The position numbers were made by a program, and so were the translations under genes. 64,000 bases of DNA from Punica granatum (Eukaryota > Streptophyta > Magnoliopsida > Myrtales > Lythraceae). This document shows positions 63,781 through 64,000 of this stretch, piece after piece; position 1 is the first letter of the stretch; every line of letters begins with the position of its first letter. Below the pieces are notes generated by a model. It made no database searches. It was given only the letters and a program-made list of their open reading frames with translations, and was not told the DNA's origin. The stretch is taken from positions 21,866,199 to 21,930,198 of the forward strand of contig NC_045127.1 in the NCBI RefSeq assembly GCF_007655135.1. Reading direction: 5' to 3'.

Positions 63781-64000
63781 TGGAATCTCTCTATCTCTTC
63801 TGGTTCATTTTCGTTTTCCTTAAGCTAGGGATAGAGCAAGGAGAAGTATGGCATAAATAAGGAAGAAAGAAGAAAATGATGGTCAAAGTCGGTGGTAAGG
63901 AAAAAGGCTTGCTGATGATGAGGCCACTTGGCCAAATCTACACTTATCTCTCTCAGCTTTTCACTTTTTCGTTTTCTTTTTTTTTTTCATAAAGATAAAG
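63781..64000 (-). repeat. Partial 5' LTR fused to pol
   Basis: Matches the inner part of the 3' LTR: TCTTCTGGTTCATTTTCG at 63796 corresponds to 60465, and GAGGCCACTTGGCCAA occurs in both. The two copies differ clearly more than the CRM-like LTRs (many substitutions and indels, roughly one in seven to ten positions by eye). This means an older insertion or a join between two different elements. It continues beyond the window. Confidence 0.82.

Larger units (their letters stand above)
58325..64000 (-). mobile_element. Tekay/Del-like Ty3/gypsy retrotransposon, 5'-deleted, minus strand
   Basis: Read on the minus strand, the element shows part of a 5' LTR (64000 down to about 63781), joined directly to the N-terminus of RT, then RT, RNase H, integrase and chromodomain (63780-60862), a purine tract and a full 3' LTR (60827-58325). 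PBS, gag, protease and the inner part of the 5' LTR are missing. The clade call rests on the RT/RNase H/integrase sequence and a C-terminal chromodomain. It lies at the right end of the satellite. The far end is outside the window, so the target-site duplication cannot be checked. Confidence 0.85.

Overview
This 64 kb window is plant nuclear heterochromatin, apart from two LTR retrotransposons made almost entirely of one tandem satellite. I see no ordinary host gene, tRNA, rRNA or CRISPR. A plant source is indicated by two Ty3/gypsy chromovirus lineages typical of plants (CRM-like and Tekay/Del-like), a primer-binding site matching plant initiator tRNA-Met, and plant telomere-like TTAGGGTTTAG boxes inside the satellite. 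The species cannot be told from the sequence.

Layout: 1-12675 holds about 24.5 head-to-tail copies of an AT-rich monomer of about 517 bp. The copies are so alike that by eye they differ only by single-base changes in short runs. 12676-16011 holds more diverged monomers of the same family. At 16012-20900 a CRM-like LTR retrotransposon of 4889 bp sits inside one monomer, with TG...CA LTRs, a perfect 5-bp target-site duplication (ATATC), PBS and PPT. It is a deletion derivative: most of gag and the RT-thumb/RNase H part of pol are missing, and the integrase is frameshifted. 20901-58324 is again satellite, organised into successive higher-order repeats (HORs): a tetramer (period 2072 bp, about 20.9-29.1 kb), mixed monomers, a dimer (about 1036 bp, 32-34.5 kb), a pentamer (about 2572 bp, 34.7-44.9 kb), a trimer (1552 bp, 45.2-52.8 kb) and another dimer (1037 bp, 53.9-56.7 kb), ending in broken monomers. 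58325-64000 is a second, minus-strand, Tekay/Del-like element: a 2503-bp LTR, a pol region cut by one TAG stop, and a piece of a second LTR joined directly to the start of RT.

How it fits together: a long homogenised satellite with locally evolved HORs, interrupted by a CRM-type element with intact boundaries, is what a plant centromeric or pericentromeric array looks like. Centromere identity is an inference that needs CENH3 data. Parts of the array (about 26.45-31.6 and 33.1-43.3 kb) carry so many scattered single-base losses that local consensus errors in the assembly are likely, so fine-scale reading there is unsafe.
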